Assembly (NCBI GenBank): GCA_003344405.1
Contig: NOWV01000176.1
Location: forward strand, 62,001 to 126,000
DNA length: 64,000 nucleotides
Reading direction: 5' to 3'
Source of the DNA: Trichoplax sp. H2
Lineage: Eukaryota; Placozoa; Uniplacotomia; Trichoplacea
Shown: positions 25,658 to 44,514 of the stretch, piece after piece
Position numbering within the stretch: the first letter of the stretch is position 1
Layout of the letters: each line of letters begins with the position of its first letter
The notes under the pieces: model-generated
Databases searched by the model: none
Seen by the model: the letters and a program-made list of their open reading frames with translations, nothing else
Told to the model about the DNA's origin: nothing
Made by a program: the position numbers and the translations under genes

Positions 25658-26443
25658 ACTGTACTCAATCATGTTGAGTTCAACGATAGATTGACTGCAA
25701 CATTGTTATTGTTAAACGGTACTGTCGTATTGCCCTACCGAGTACAGTACTATTGAATGAATCATTTGATTGATGGTGAATGTGACGGCGTAACGCTGCG
25801 AAGAGTCAGGCGATAAACAAAAGGAAAGGACTGGCCAGGTCGACTGATTGACAGCAAGCTGGTTGACTACAGTACTATTTACTGTACAGGAGAGGAGAAT
25901 ACTGTAGTTCACTACGCTCCACTACCGTACCGTACCGTACCATACCATACTGCGCTGAAGTTTGTACACATCACGTTAGTCATTAACACGCCTTTTTACT
26001 GTTGCTGTTTTTAGAAAAGCGAAAACAACAACATTGGAGTAAGGCAGATTGTCAACGTTTCCAAGCTGTGCGTATATGGTTGGATGGTAGCTTACTGTTG
26101 TACTACCGCGTATTGATAAAGTGAAAAACAACTCTTTTCGTCTTCTCTTGACTTATTCTACAGTAATAACAACAAGCTTTCTTGCATAGTCAACAACTTG
26201 TGCCTAACTGGAGTTGAGTGGTTATTTTCTTTTGGTGGTCTTATTTTTTATTTTACAGCAAATCAATCGCTATCGTGCTGTATTTAGGTATTCAGTAATC
26301 AAGGAAAAGCATATTTGCCCTATTTACGTTCGACGTGGCCATTGAAATAGCAAAATCACAAAAGTGTACCGTCGTTATAACTTGTCTTCTACCTTGATTG
26401 TCACACAAATCATAATCGTCCATAATCTTTCCCACCATCAGAA

Positions 26444-34475
<8,032 letters not shown>

Positions 34476-35815
34476 AAAGAAAGCAATTTACGTGCATGCC
34501 GTTCGATGCATTAATAAGCTATAGACGACACAGTAGCACTTCCTTACTGTGTAGAAGCAGCAAATGACAATGTCATTGATATGTTTGTTACTTTATGATA
34601 TGATAAGGACATACTCAATTACGTTTAGAAATTTCTGGCTGACCAACGAAAGAAATGCGTCAATAATGTATACGTTATTCATTCTAATATATTTATTAAT
34701 TATGTTTGGGATACAAGCTTTGTTAATTATTTAATTACTAAAAATCTGTTATCCATATTGTGTAATTTCCTATTGGTATATGTAACATGTCGCTTTGTCA
34801 TGGAAGATCGAATTACCTGATGTTTGAGAATTGCTTGTAGTATTGATTGATTATGTTAGGTTTCGTGGCTCATGATTTTCTGGACCGGTGTACTATTGCA
34901 TAGTAGATCGCTTATTTCTGTGCTTTTGATACTAATTGTACCATACGTACCTTGCTGTTACTAGATCCTGCTAAAGCTAAATTAATAAGCTAAGAATCAT
35001 TTTGCCGTTTCTGTTTGAAACATTAGTAATTAAAACTGAATGCTAGCTTTTTCCTTCACGGTATATAATTTTAACGGAATTTTACGTAGTCTGTAACTCT
35101 TTGTCAATGTAATATGCATAGTTAAATGTTGACAGGATCGAATTCTAAGTTATCTAAACAAATAAAATTATTTAATGAATATTCTCTTTCGATCATTAAG
35201 AATAGCTACGTGAAATGAACTTGCAGTTGTTTTTCAAAACGTGCTGGGCCAGGGACAACTAAACCCTCTTGTCCCACTTAATTTTACAGGGAAATTGGAA
35301 TGCTAGCGATGCAATGTAGTAGTCAGTATTGAGTGAATTTGCATCGTTTTAGGAGGTGGAGGGTTTGGTAGCCCTGACTAGACTCGCTACTTAGTAGTTT
35401 ACGTTGCCGAAGCACGTGCTTCTTTCCATTTACTACTGTCTACAGCAAAGGATGAAACATTTTGCAAAAGATAAAACAATTTATTTATGTAAATCATTAT
35501 ACTAACACCTATAGTCTTGAAGTACTGAATATAAACTTATAAACTTTGAAGATAAACAAAACATATACATTATGAAATAGAGGATTATTACTAATAATTA
35601 TAATTTATAATTAAGCTAACCAGAATAATCTTATACGTTGTGGCGAATTAATCAATATACAGTAATATAATGATTAATATTAGAAGACTACGCATTTATA
35701 AACAAAAGTTCGTTATCTACTGTACTGTATATGTGTATTTTACATATATTATATACTATATAAAACAACAATTGGCAGGATGCTTTACTATAAAGCGTAC
35801 GAAATAAATTTGCTA
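34476..35815. other. 3' flanks between two convergent genes
   Basis: Gene-free spacer between the stop codons of the acyl-CoA synthetase (+) and WASHC3 (-). It must hold both 3' UTRs. AATAAA-like signals occur (for example near 35161 on the plus strand), but which is used cannot be told. Confidence 0.6.
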
Positions 35816-38188
35816 TTAATCGCTGAAATTATCTGCAGAATTGTTGCCGTCGACGCTTCCAAAGTCATCTTCGTCTCGTACACCACCATCAGGGGCTGGA
35901 TCATCCGGTGAAAAACTGAATGAATTTATAAAAAAAAATAGGGAATTTATATAAGAAACTACTCAGCAGCGACTGTAATACGTTAAAGTACAATATGCTT
36001 TTTATAACTGTATACTGCATAGGTTCGTAAAAGTAATTTGTCAATATAAAAGTACTTCAGCAAAAATAAGTATAATTTGTCATACTCTAGCATTGCAGGA
36101 TCCAATCCTTCTACCGTCATTTTTAATTTGATTGCTTGATTTGGTATGCCAACACGTAACATACTGAAAAACTTTTTATACCGGGCATCATCTTTAAGTG
36201 CGATAAAGTCCCCTGCTTATATAATATAATAAATAATACAAATTTATACTCACACCAGTTCCAAAATAACTAATTATTAAAATTAAAGTAACTTCGTGAT
36301 AGGTCAGCTTTTGCTTATGAAAGCATCAGTATTATTGATGCATCTAAGTAATTGAACGTTATTGCATTAAAATGTAATTTCTAACTGGTATAATATACGT
36401 ATTGTAAATTAAGATAGACCACCACTAACTAGGTACTCTTTCGGCAGGTGGAATTTTCGCGACTATAATGCATAGGGCAAGGAAAGGGTTAATTAGCAAA
36501 ATTAATAATGGAATTGATATGGCAAAGATAGCCGTACATGATTATTTATTGTAGTACTAACGGCTATAAGATATACCATTATGCTATTTCCTACCTTCAG
36601 ATTGTTGAATGTTATCTTGTTGTAGGCCTTCGGTAGCCTTAACAATAATGTATCGTACATCATTAATGAATGCGCATACGTATTGATCAAATATCACATG
36701 TTGCTAATACTAGCGCAGCACATCAAACTTGACTAATGTACAATTGATATTACTTTTAAGCTGTAACACGAATTACTACAAAGATATTACCGTAGATTGC
36801 TGTTGCTGTATCGTAGATTGCTGTTGCTGTACCGTAGATTGCTGTTGCTGTACCGTCGGTTGATCCTGAGAATCTGCAGTCACATTTTCTAAGCCTGGCA
36901 CGGACGATAACTGATCATATAGATAACAGCACACCATTATTAACATTGGAGAAAGCTTTTAATTCAATAATATTGTAAAGTTATTCTATTGTCAGTCACG
37001 CAACAATCTGGTATTTTCAGTAGATATTACTTGCACAGTTTACTACAGTAATTAAAAGTTCACATCTTTTCAATTGATGATTAAGTTAGAATGTTGCTAA
37101 TACGGGTTAAGCGCCCATTTATGGTATATTCTACATCGATCATATCGAAACGTGTAACAATGAACAGATAATTTTCTATTTGTGGTAAGGCTGAATCAAA
37201 AATGGGGAAACTTGTGGCCCCACATGTACTGCAAATATAGCATATCAACATCAGCTGTACTGATTAAACATTGCAGTACAATTGAGAATCAACCTCGCGA
37301 TAACCGTATCTGAGGATTACATACTGTAACGGAATATGTCCATATTGACTACATAACAATAGTATAGTAAAGCCTTACATAGTTATTGAGCTAATCAATA
37401 TTTATCAATCAGTCACTTACTTTTGCTTCTAAAACTGCCATGGCTACTTCGAGCTTTTGCAATCGCGTGGTAACTTCCTCTAACCTCTGTTAATTATGGA
37501 GATGATTTTACTGACTTGAAATTATTACGATTACGAATGGAATATATATGCTTTGCACGTAATATTAGAAATAGGACTACATACCTCTTCATTCACAGAA
37601 GAAAAGCGATTCACAAAATTGACCGTATAAGTAATGTAATAATTGATATAAGCCAGTAATTTTTTACTATTGATGGGTTTGATCTGCAACAGAAATGGTG
37701 AGAAAAGTAGAATAAGTTGATCAGTACTGATGTATCTATACGGCTAATTGAATTCATTTGATATGACGATTTATACAGTCAATTAGGCATTAATGACAGT
37801 CATTTGAAGGTAGATAAAAGTTAGTTATCCTATCAAACACATTTGTAAAGCATTATTTCTCGCTTCAATTAGTAATTATTGAAATTTATCGCCAAGAGGA
37901 ATTCTTCTCTTTCATCGTCTGTTCATCATCCTCGCCTCCTCTTAACGACAACAAGCTCAAGTTTCAATTTAAACTCCACCATCGATCGATGTAGTTTCCT
38001 CAAACTTCATACAGATCAATATCTAGCGGTAATAAGCTGTATGCAAAGTCTTGACCATCACCATCATATCATCAAGGAACTTTCATTTCCTTCATTTTCA
38101 ATGCAATATACCATGCCGTTAAAAAGTGAAAACTTACTTTCTGTAAATCTGTATCGGAAGCCAAGGCAGGAATTCCATCGATCTCCAT
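35816..38188 (-). CDS. WASHC3: WASH complex subunit 3 (CCDC53)
   Basis: A small coiled-coil subunit of the WASH complex, which drives Arp2/3 actin assembly on endosomes. Exons found in transcript order: 38138-38188, 37585-37683, 37421-37486, 36791-36910, about 36086-36212 (or -36215), 35816-35915; about 189 aa, near the family's usual 190-195. The N-terminal helix region contains TVNFVNRFSSVNEERLEEV, then the coiled coil (LQKLEVAMAVLEAKLSSVPGL). The second conserved block is DDARYKKFFSMLRVGIPNQA and MTVEGLDPAMLE, followed by an acidic tail ending NFSD. Between blocks lies a glutamine-rich linker with three 7-residue repeats (TVQQQQS). Exon 4 ends in phase 0, but exon 5 starts with two bases of a split codon, so a small exon between 36230 and 36785 is probably missing from this model or one boundary is wrong. 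Confidence 0.88.
36790..36852 (-). repeat. Three tandem 21-bp units coding a Q-rich linker in WASHC3
   Basis: The unit GTAGATTGCTGTTGCTGTACC (plus strand) is repeated three times, one with a T for C change. It encodes TVQQQQS/TIQQQQS repeats in exon 4 of WASHC3. Copy number may be polymorphic. Confidence 0.85.
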
Positions 38189-39623
38189 GATTTGAAACTA
38201 ATTTAGAAGCTACCCAATCCAGATTTCAAATATTTAATGTCCACTTGTGCGGCGATGCCCAGAATTCGTTTGGCCGATGGAGGAGTTTTGACCAATGACA
38301 TCACGTGATAGGCATGATCTGCCACTTAATAGTCTTGTAGTTTCTATGAACATTCAAAACCTTTTACTGATACAGTATAGAGAAAATAATGGTGAATCGG
38401 TAGCTTTACTACCGCTATAGCCGGCTAGTTTGTGACATCATTTGTTGCAATATACCTGGAGTGAATTTAGTGATGGTACCGATTCACTAGCTCATAACTT
38501 ATACATTCTCATGTAAAATTATAGCTGTCATGACCGAACACTGTTCTATGCTACAGTGTACAGTACTGTACTGTACTGTACACTGTGTGTATTGTACTGT
38601 ACTGTAGCCTAGGACCGTAGAGATGAGGCCAAAATATGGAAGCTACTTGCTTATTAGTACGAATCTTCCGAGTTGATTTTCTTAATTAAGCATTCTACTT
38701 ATTGAAAATCATGGATGATGTTATAGGACTACTTTCAAGCAGAACTCGGTAAAATAGAATAGAATTCAAGTATAATATTACTCCATTGAATGACATGATA
38801 ATAACAAATAGAAGAGTCCAGTGCGAAGAACAGTCTTGGCCATCCAGTGGTCCGTAACCAGTACCAGTGTAGTGAGTGTACTGTACTGTATCATAGTCTG
38901 TATGGACTACTTGAAGCAGGCATGGACCAATCTCTCTTGGACGGACAGACCTTTAGGAGATCAAAATATCATAATATAACAGTACAGTATAGGAAATCCT
39001 CGATATGACAGTACTTTAGTATGCAGACGGTCGATTTTAAATGGACTGAGATTTTTTCTAAATTCAATAAAATATCACGTTGAATCTTATTATCTGCTAG
39101 TAAGTTCCACTTGGACACAGTTATACAAGATGGTCGGTGTTACTGAAATTGGTACCCGTGATTTAGAAAATAGACACGGAAGATCCACACTTGGTCACTC
39201 TTTTTCGTTATTGGCCGTGAACAGGTAGAGCCTTTCGTGGCTACGAAAAGTCCGTCTGTCTGGAACTGCAAGTCCATGATAGATTGTACACTGTACGGTG
39301 GTAGAGCTACCGTACAGTTAAATTGACCATCAAATGAGTTAGTCTGCTCTTTTGACTCCACTGACTTGGGACTGATCGCCTATTTTCCGTCCCTCTCTCT
39401 TTCTGTTTCGAGCTCGGACTGACAGACAGCCACAGGATCAAAGTTCCACCCAAGTTTGACTACTCGATTTCAACACCTTGCCAACACAACGCATCCCAGA
39501 CTTGACCAGTTGCTATTCGCCATGATGGACAAATGCTATCGTCTTCCATCATCATTCTCTACGAGTACGGGAAGTTTACTATCATCGAGTGATTGAATTA
39601 TTAACGATTGATTATCGTTGGAG
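38189..39623. promoter_or_regulatory. Shared upstream region of divergent WASHC3 and BORCS5
   Basis: The two genes start 1435 bp apart on opposite strands. The spacer is GC-richer than average and contains TACTGTACAGTA-type clusters at about 38550-38600 and 38865-38900 with more near 39290-39315. No core promoter motif was identified. A bidirectional promoter is an inference from layout only. Confidence 0.45.
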
Positions 39624-40187
39624 ATGGGTCAACAGATATCAAGCGATAGCCCCAGTAGGCAAGGCAAAGGAACGAGTTATCAAGATTCGTATGCCCAAGC
39701 CAATACCATGATCACCGTCAATGACGGCTCTCCAGCAAGAATGTTAGTCAAGAAGCATATTCAAGAAGATGAAGACTTTAAAGCCTTACAAAAACTACCT
39801 AAATTTTCCCCTTTAATGAGAGGCTCTCTCAATTTACCGGTTATGCGAGATTCTGGATTCCTTAGCAAGATGGAAAGCAAGCATGTTATCAGTTATGTTA
39901 ATCGCTATGAGGAACATTTAAGATTATGTAGCCAAATGATAACCAATGATCAAGTTATGCTAGCTAGTCGAATGAAAGAAATTGATTATTTAATGGATTT
40001 AGTGCACAATAAAGTGGCTGAAAGGCAACAAAAGTTAAATCATTTCGCAGTTTGTGCTAGGACGATCCAAACCATCGAAAGCGATATTCAAAGGATCCAA
40101 AAAAATTTAGAAGATTCCACCACTTTAGCCGAGCAATTTAATGACCTACTACCTGAAGGACATAAATTGGAACCTTTATCACGCTAA
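39624..40187 (+). CDS. BORCS5: BORC complex subunit 5 (LOH12CR1/myrlysin), single exon
   Basis: Part of the BLOC-one-related complex that recruits ARL8 to lysosomes and so controls kinesin-driven lysosome positioning. The frame is 187 aa; an in-frame TTG precedes the ATG at 39624, but the ATG is chosen because it gives MGQQISSD, an N-myristoylation signal as expected for this lysosome-anchored subunit. Conserved blocks: FKALQKLPKFSPLMRGSL (about 50-68), a helical coiled-coil region with YVNRYEEHLRLCSQM (about 91-105) and the C-terminal LLPEGHKLEPLSR, which closely fits the family. No intron is seen, in contrast to every other gene here. It sits head-to-head with WASHC3. Confidence 0.93.
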   Translation: MGQQISSDSPSRQGKGTSYQDSYAQANTMITVNDGSPARMLVKKHIQEDEDFKALQKLPKFSPLMRGSLNLPVMRDSGFLSKMESKHVISYVNRYEEHLRLCSQMITNDQVMLASRMKEIDYLMDLVHNKVAERQQKLNHFAVCARTIQTIESDIQRIQKNLEDSTTLAEQFNDLLPEGHKLEPLSR

Positions 40188-43100
40188 CTTGATAGAATTG
40201 CTATACGATGCATACAGTACATTACAAAGCGGTCAATATCCCCCTAGTAATGAATTGCATCCGGATAGGACACCTTGCTGGTAGCGTAAACCATCTTAAA
40301 CGAAAAGCCAAACTACTGAGCAACTGTTTATGTCGACGAGGAAGCATCAATGATCACAACTTGTTTAAAATCGGACTCGAAGTCGCTTACAATAGCATCA
40401 TCGTTGGTGCATAGATACAGTGCTAAAGGGCTGTCAGTAGCGCTTGAAAAACCATCATACTGTACAATTATTAACTACCTATTCAAAATTCCAAACATGT
40501 CAGAAATGGAATTCAATGGGTTCAATCAAGATATTACAATCCTTTTTAAACCATCAATGCAATGCAAAGCAATCGTGCATGGCAATAAAGTTCACGCAAC
40601 AAGCACCTATTCCAGATGGAATAGAATACATGTAGTCAGAATAGTTTTATACGACTCATTGTTGAAGAACGACTTAGAAAAGAAATAGTGGAAATATTGC
40701 AATATCGTCATTCTAATGCCAATAGGATTGTTGATGCAACCTCAACGACAGCAACTATCATTGATTTGATCATGGCAATGATAATTGAATGCAAAAGCTC
40801 TTACTCTGTAGAAGTTAATAGCCATTGACTGTCATGATATCATATATCATTCATTATCTCTACATGTAGAAATGAAATTGGATTGTTTTCCAACTGCCAT
40901 GGTAGTCTTTATTGTATATAATGTATAATATACCTTGTATTTTCTTACACTGTAAATACTCAATCAGTAAGCACTCTACACAATTAGAATATTACTCTAC
41001 TGCAGAAGAACGACTGCTTTGAACATTGTTTATAATACACCTACTAGTTACTTTTGCAGCTTCTCTATAATATAGTATACAAATAGTAACAGTAAGAAAA
41101 TACGGTATTCTTCAGATTTTCAGATAGAGCTTTATAGAACATATGAAACGCGAACATTAAATTTACTGTTATAGTAATGTACTCTAAACAAAGTCATCGC
41201 GATACTATCCCATAGTGTTGGACTGGTCGTAATAAAATTATTTTCAATCCAATCTTACCCCGGCCTTTATTTTATATATTGTTTACAGGTCTGAAATACT
41301 AACTTGTTTTCGTTCTAATCAATCCTACATGGATACTTTTCAGGTGGCCGTATCTTCAGATTAAATCTACTTGCTCTAAGATTGAAATGAAAGTAATGTC
41401 TTTGGTCAATAAATAGTTAAAGCATGCTTCTATCTATCCAATATTGGTTACTAATTTAGATTGTAAATTAATCATATAAAGTATCTAGCTAATTACGTAG
41501 CCACAATCATTGCCATACATACGGCAGAGTTGGCGCTTACAACAGACATTGCTGCTAGAAATGACCCAGATACCAAAATCGCATCTATAGTCTTCAAGCT
41601 TTAAAATAACCGAAAAATGAGTTGGTAGTAAACTAGTACATATGTAATGAGCTACGTTCTCACTTTATCTCTGCTTTTCAATAATAACTGGAACTAGCAT
41701 CTACCCTTAAATCTCCGTTACTTTGCTATATTGCAATGCATAAAATAGATTTGAGTCCTTTCGAATATCCATGAGCCTCGCTATAAAACTGTACTTCTAT
41801 ATTTAATATCAATCTTTAATAAACAATCAGTTGGTTATTGTGTGCACTTGGACAACAATAAGTTTTAATTCATTTTTTACTATATTAGGATGAATTGCGT
41901 GTATAAAGTACCCAACTAATTTTATGATCAGTGTTAAAGCCATCAGTAAAGTATTCCCTAATAAGGGATAGATGTCGACTAGACCAATGCATTCGAGTTT
42001 CCTCATTCAAGATTTTGGATAAATACTAGCATAATTTCCTTTTGAAAGAATATAGCGAGTATGTAAATCTTTATCCAACTAGTGGCAATCAGTAAAGCCT
42101 ATGATATATTACAGACTGATGTTACATCAACAAATCAACTGCTAGCAGTAAATTAAGTTGGTCAAGTTAATGTCTTATTTCCTCTCTATTATTATGATTA
42201 ATTATGTAGCACTAATAAAAGAAATATCAAGGTTACGCCAGATTGAATGGGAGGTCACTACATTATTATTTAATATTTCAATATTGAAATCTTCGTTGGC
42301 TGCTTAGCAAAATATTCGTTAACATATGAAAGCAGAATATTGCAGTACAATAAGACTGATAATTATACTATATTATCAAAGTTTCGTTTCCTGAGTCTAT
42401 AATGCTTGATTGTTAGATGGTCGTATTTGTGGCAAAAATATTAATATAGCTATATTTATTAAATATATTAAATGATACCGATTTTATTATATTTGCGCTA
42501 TTCTTGTTTGTTTGAAGATCGATACTGAATTATGGCTTAACTATTGCATCAATAGAAGAAGTTGATAGCTATACTTAAATTTATCATTACAATATTTATT
42601 ATATTGCAATGAACTTTCGCTGCGTTTTGTTAGGACTTAGATGATATATTAAAACCCATAATACATAGATATGGATGAAAATTATGTCCTTTACAGTATC
42701 TGGAAATCTTTGCATAAATTTGATTTCGTAACTAGTGCTAACGAAAAGACTGCAAAGAAGTTCATTAAAATAATTATGTTAAAATTTGTTCTTGATATAC
42801 CCTAGACTTACCAGCAATAGCTAAATGCTGTTTCATGATTAGTCATGAATCACTGCATAAGTAATTTTCAATAAGTTTAGACCTATACGGTTAGCCAAAT
42901 TTAGATAATTAAATCTAATTGAAATCTTATCTAATCTGTCTGCAAATTTTTATTAATAATTTTCTTTTATTATACTTGTATTACGGACAAGTATTTTATT
43001 TTAAAATGCAGCACAGACGTTGGTCAATTTAAAATGATAAAATTATTCGATAGCAGAGTCCTTTATGATTAGTGTATTTATAATTTTGACTGCACTGTCA

Positions 43101-43230
43101 TAAATATAATCTAATTATACTAGACATGCTTATTACTTTAAATGGATATCTTTCTAATTATTGATGAAATCTTATTTATGAGCTTAATGTCAACTTTTTT
43201 TTAAATTACGTTCAACAACAAATGTCTAAT
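40188..43230. other. 3' flank of BORCS5 and gene-free AT-rich DNA
   Basis: The first 650 bp are less AT-rich and have overlapping open frames in two frames without family resemblance; they may be BORCS5 3' UTR. From about 40.9 kb the sequence becomes strongly AT-rich, and I see no exon or RNA gene. Confidence 0.5.
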
Positions 43231-43302
43231 ATGAAATTTTTTCTTTTGTTAGCTATAATTTTTGTCTTCCATGCAAATGTTGGCCATTACCTGAATATCT
43301 GA
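43231..43302 (+). CDS. Short signal-peptide-like open frame, 23 codons
   Basis: ATG AAA TTT TTT opens a frame starting MKFFLLLAIIFVFHANVG and stopping after 23 codons; a further in-frame ATG lies three codons upstream. The sequence has a basic start, a hydrophobic core and small residues, just as secreted-peptide first exons do. It lies 475 bp upstream of the cysteine-rich peptide gene at 43706. It could be a broken or alternative first exon of a related peptide gene, or chance in AT-rich DNA. No downstream partner exon was identified. Confidence 0.3.
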   Translation: MKFFLLLAIIFVFHANVGHYLNI

Positions 43303-43705
43303 AATTTTTAACGTCACTCTTTGAATAAAGAACCTATTTAAAATTCTGTACGACTCTATAAATACCGTGATTGCTTCTCCTATCTCTAAACTAACTTGTC
43401 AAAGGTAAAATCCAAAGATCTTGTTGTCCATTCTAGAAGAAAGAAAAACGTACATATCTCGCGGCAAGTAAATTAAGATAAGATTAGCATTGAAAGTTAC
43501 CACATAAATTATATTATCTATCATAATATTTCGTTATTTGCAGCATTGGTACTGATAATATCGAAGACAAGTAAATAATTTTATGCAATATAGTAGCATC
43601 TTTATGAGCAGTACTAGCTATGGTGATATTTCAATACAGTACTGTACAGATGAAATATTTTTATGTCTACTTAGCTATCGCAACTTTGAATTCCTTACAA
43701 TAGTC

Positions 43706-44514
43706 ATGAAAAACCAAGTTGTCTTCCTCTGGGCTGTCGTATTTCTGGCTTGCTGTATGATATCAATTCAAGCAGCTAAACATAGTACCAATGATGAGTA
43801 CATGAAGGATATCGATCATCTCCAATACAATCATTTAGTGCATAAATGGGCAGGTTTAAAAGCAAAAAATCACCCTAGTCGCCATAATCATTTAGCGTTT
43901 GCAGAAGCTGACAAAACAGAAAAATACTATGCAAGAAGTAATGATAAATATCGTCGGGTAAGATTAACATCAAACACAGTAAAGATGTTAGCCTAGATTA
44001 CTCCATCATAATCTGCAGTAGCAGTCTTCATAACTGGTAAATTATATTTATGGAATGCATCTCTTGTTGATACTATAATTTTATTAGCTATAGCTTCCCC
44101 TCATAGAATCCCACAAGGGACTTATGTTGAGAGTTTCTTGCATGCGCAAATTGCCATACTTGTATATCTATAATTTATTAATATACCGAAATTTTATGAT
44201 ATAGTGCATGTATGGGACATATAAACACCATACTTCGCTATTAATCATCCTATATTTAATAATAAGCTCTTCTGATATTCGAATCTTGTATTAAAGAACA
44301 TGATAAAAATTATCTTGTAATTTTCTATAAATTAGAATTACGTAATAAATCAATATATTTAATCTCTTCTAATATTAATCACCTGTGAAAATTTCCTTTT
44401 CAGTGCTATTATCAGGGAGCATGTAACAGCCAAAGTAACCATTGCTGCATTGCCTGTGATGTCACTGTTGGTCAATGCTTAGCATCTCCACCAGATGTCG
44501 ATCCATTTCCATAA
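43706..44514 (+). CDS. Secreted cysteine-rich peptide precursor 1, ICK-like, two exons
   Basis: Exon 1 (43706-43957, 84 codons) encodes a signal peptide (MKNQVVFLWAVVFLACCMIS, then a likely cut after QA) and a charged, His/Lys-rich propeptide free of cysteine that ends in a dibasic KYRR. A phase-0 intron of 446 bp (donor GGTAAGA, acceptor TTTTCCTTTTCAG) leads to exon 2 (44404-44514, 36 codons plus stop), which opens at once with a cysteine. Its six cysteines are spaced C-x5-C-x6-CC-x2-C-x6-C, the inhibitor-cystine-knot framework, with a short acidic, proline-rich tail. Total 120 aa. Cleavage after the dibasic pair would free a peptide of about 36 residues. That framework occurs in neuropeptides, channel modulators, protease inhibitors and venom peptides alike; nothing here says which. 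An in-frame open stretch continues upstream to 43583, but the signal peptide fixes the start. Confidence 0.7.

Larger units (their letters stand above)
22000..25960. repeat. Dense cluster of TACTGTACAGTA-type palindromic words
   Basis: The self-complementary word TACTGTACAGTA, its halves TACTGTA/TACAGTA and runs of GTACAGTAC occur again and again here, with dense spots near 22060-22320, 22480-22560, 23520-23840 and 24170-24240. The region is GC-richer than its flanks and has many open frames on both strands, all made from the repeated word (peptides rich in Y, C, T, V and S), so I do not call them genes. Smaller clusters occur at 550-1200, 38550-38600 and 38860-39310, mostly near gene starts. 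It could be remains of short palindromic mobile elements, a protein-binding array or a local mutational product. Confidence 0.85.

Noticed and set aside
40208-40688. Overlapping open frames after BORCS5
   Set aside because: Two or more frames open at once without conservation; more likely 3' UTR.
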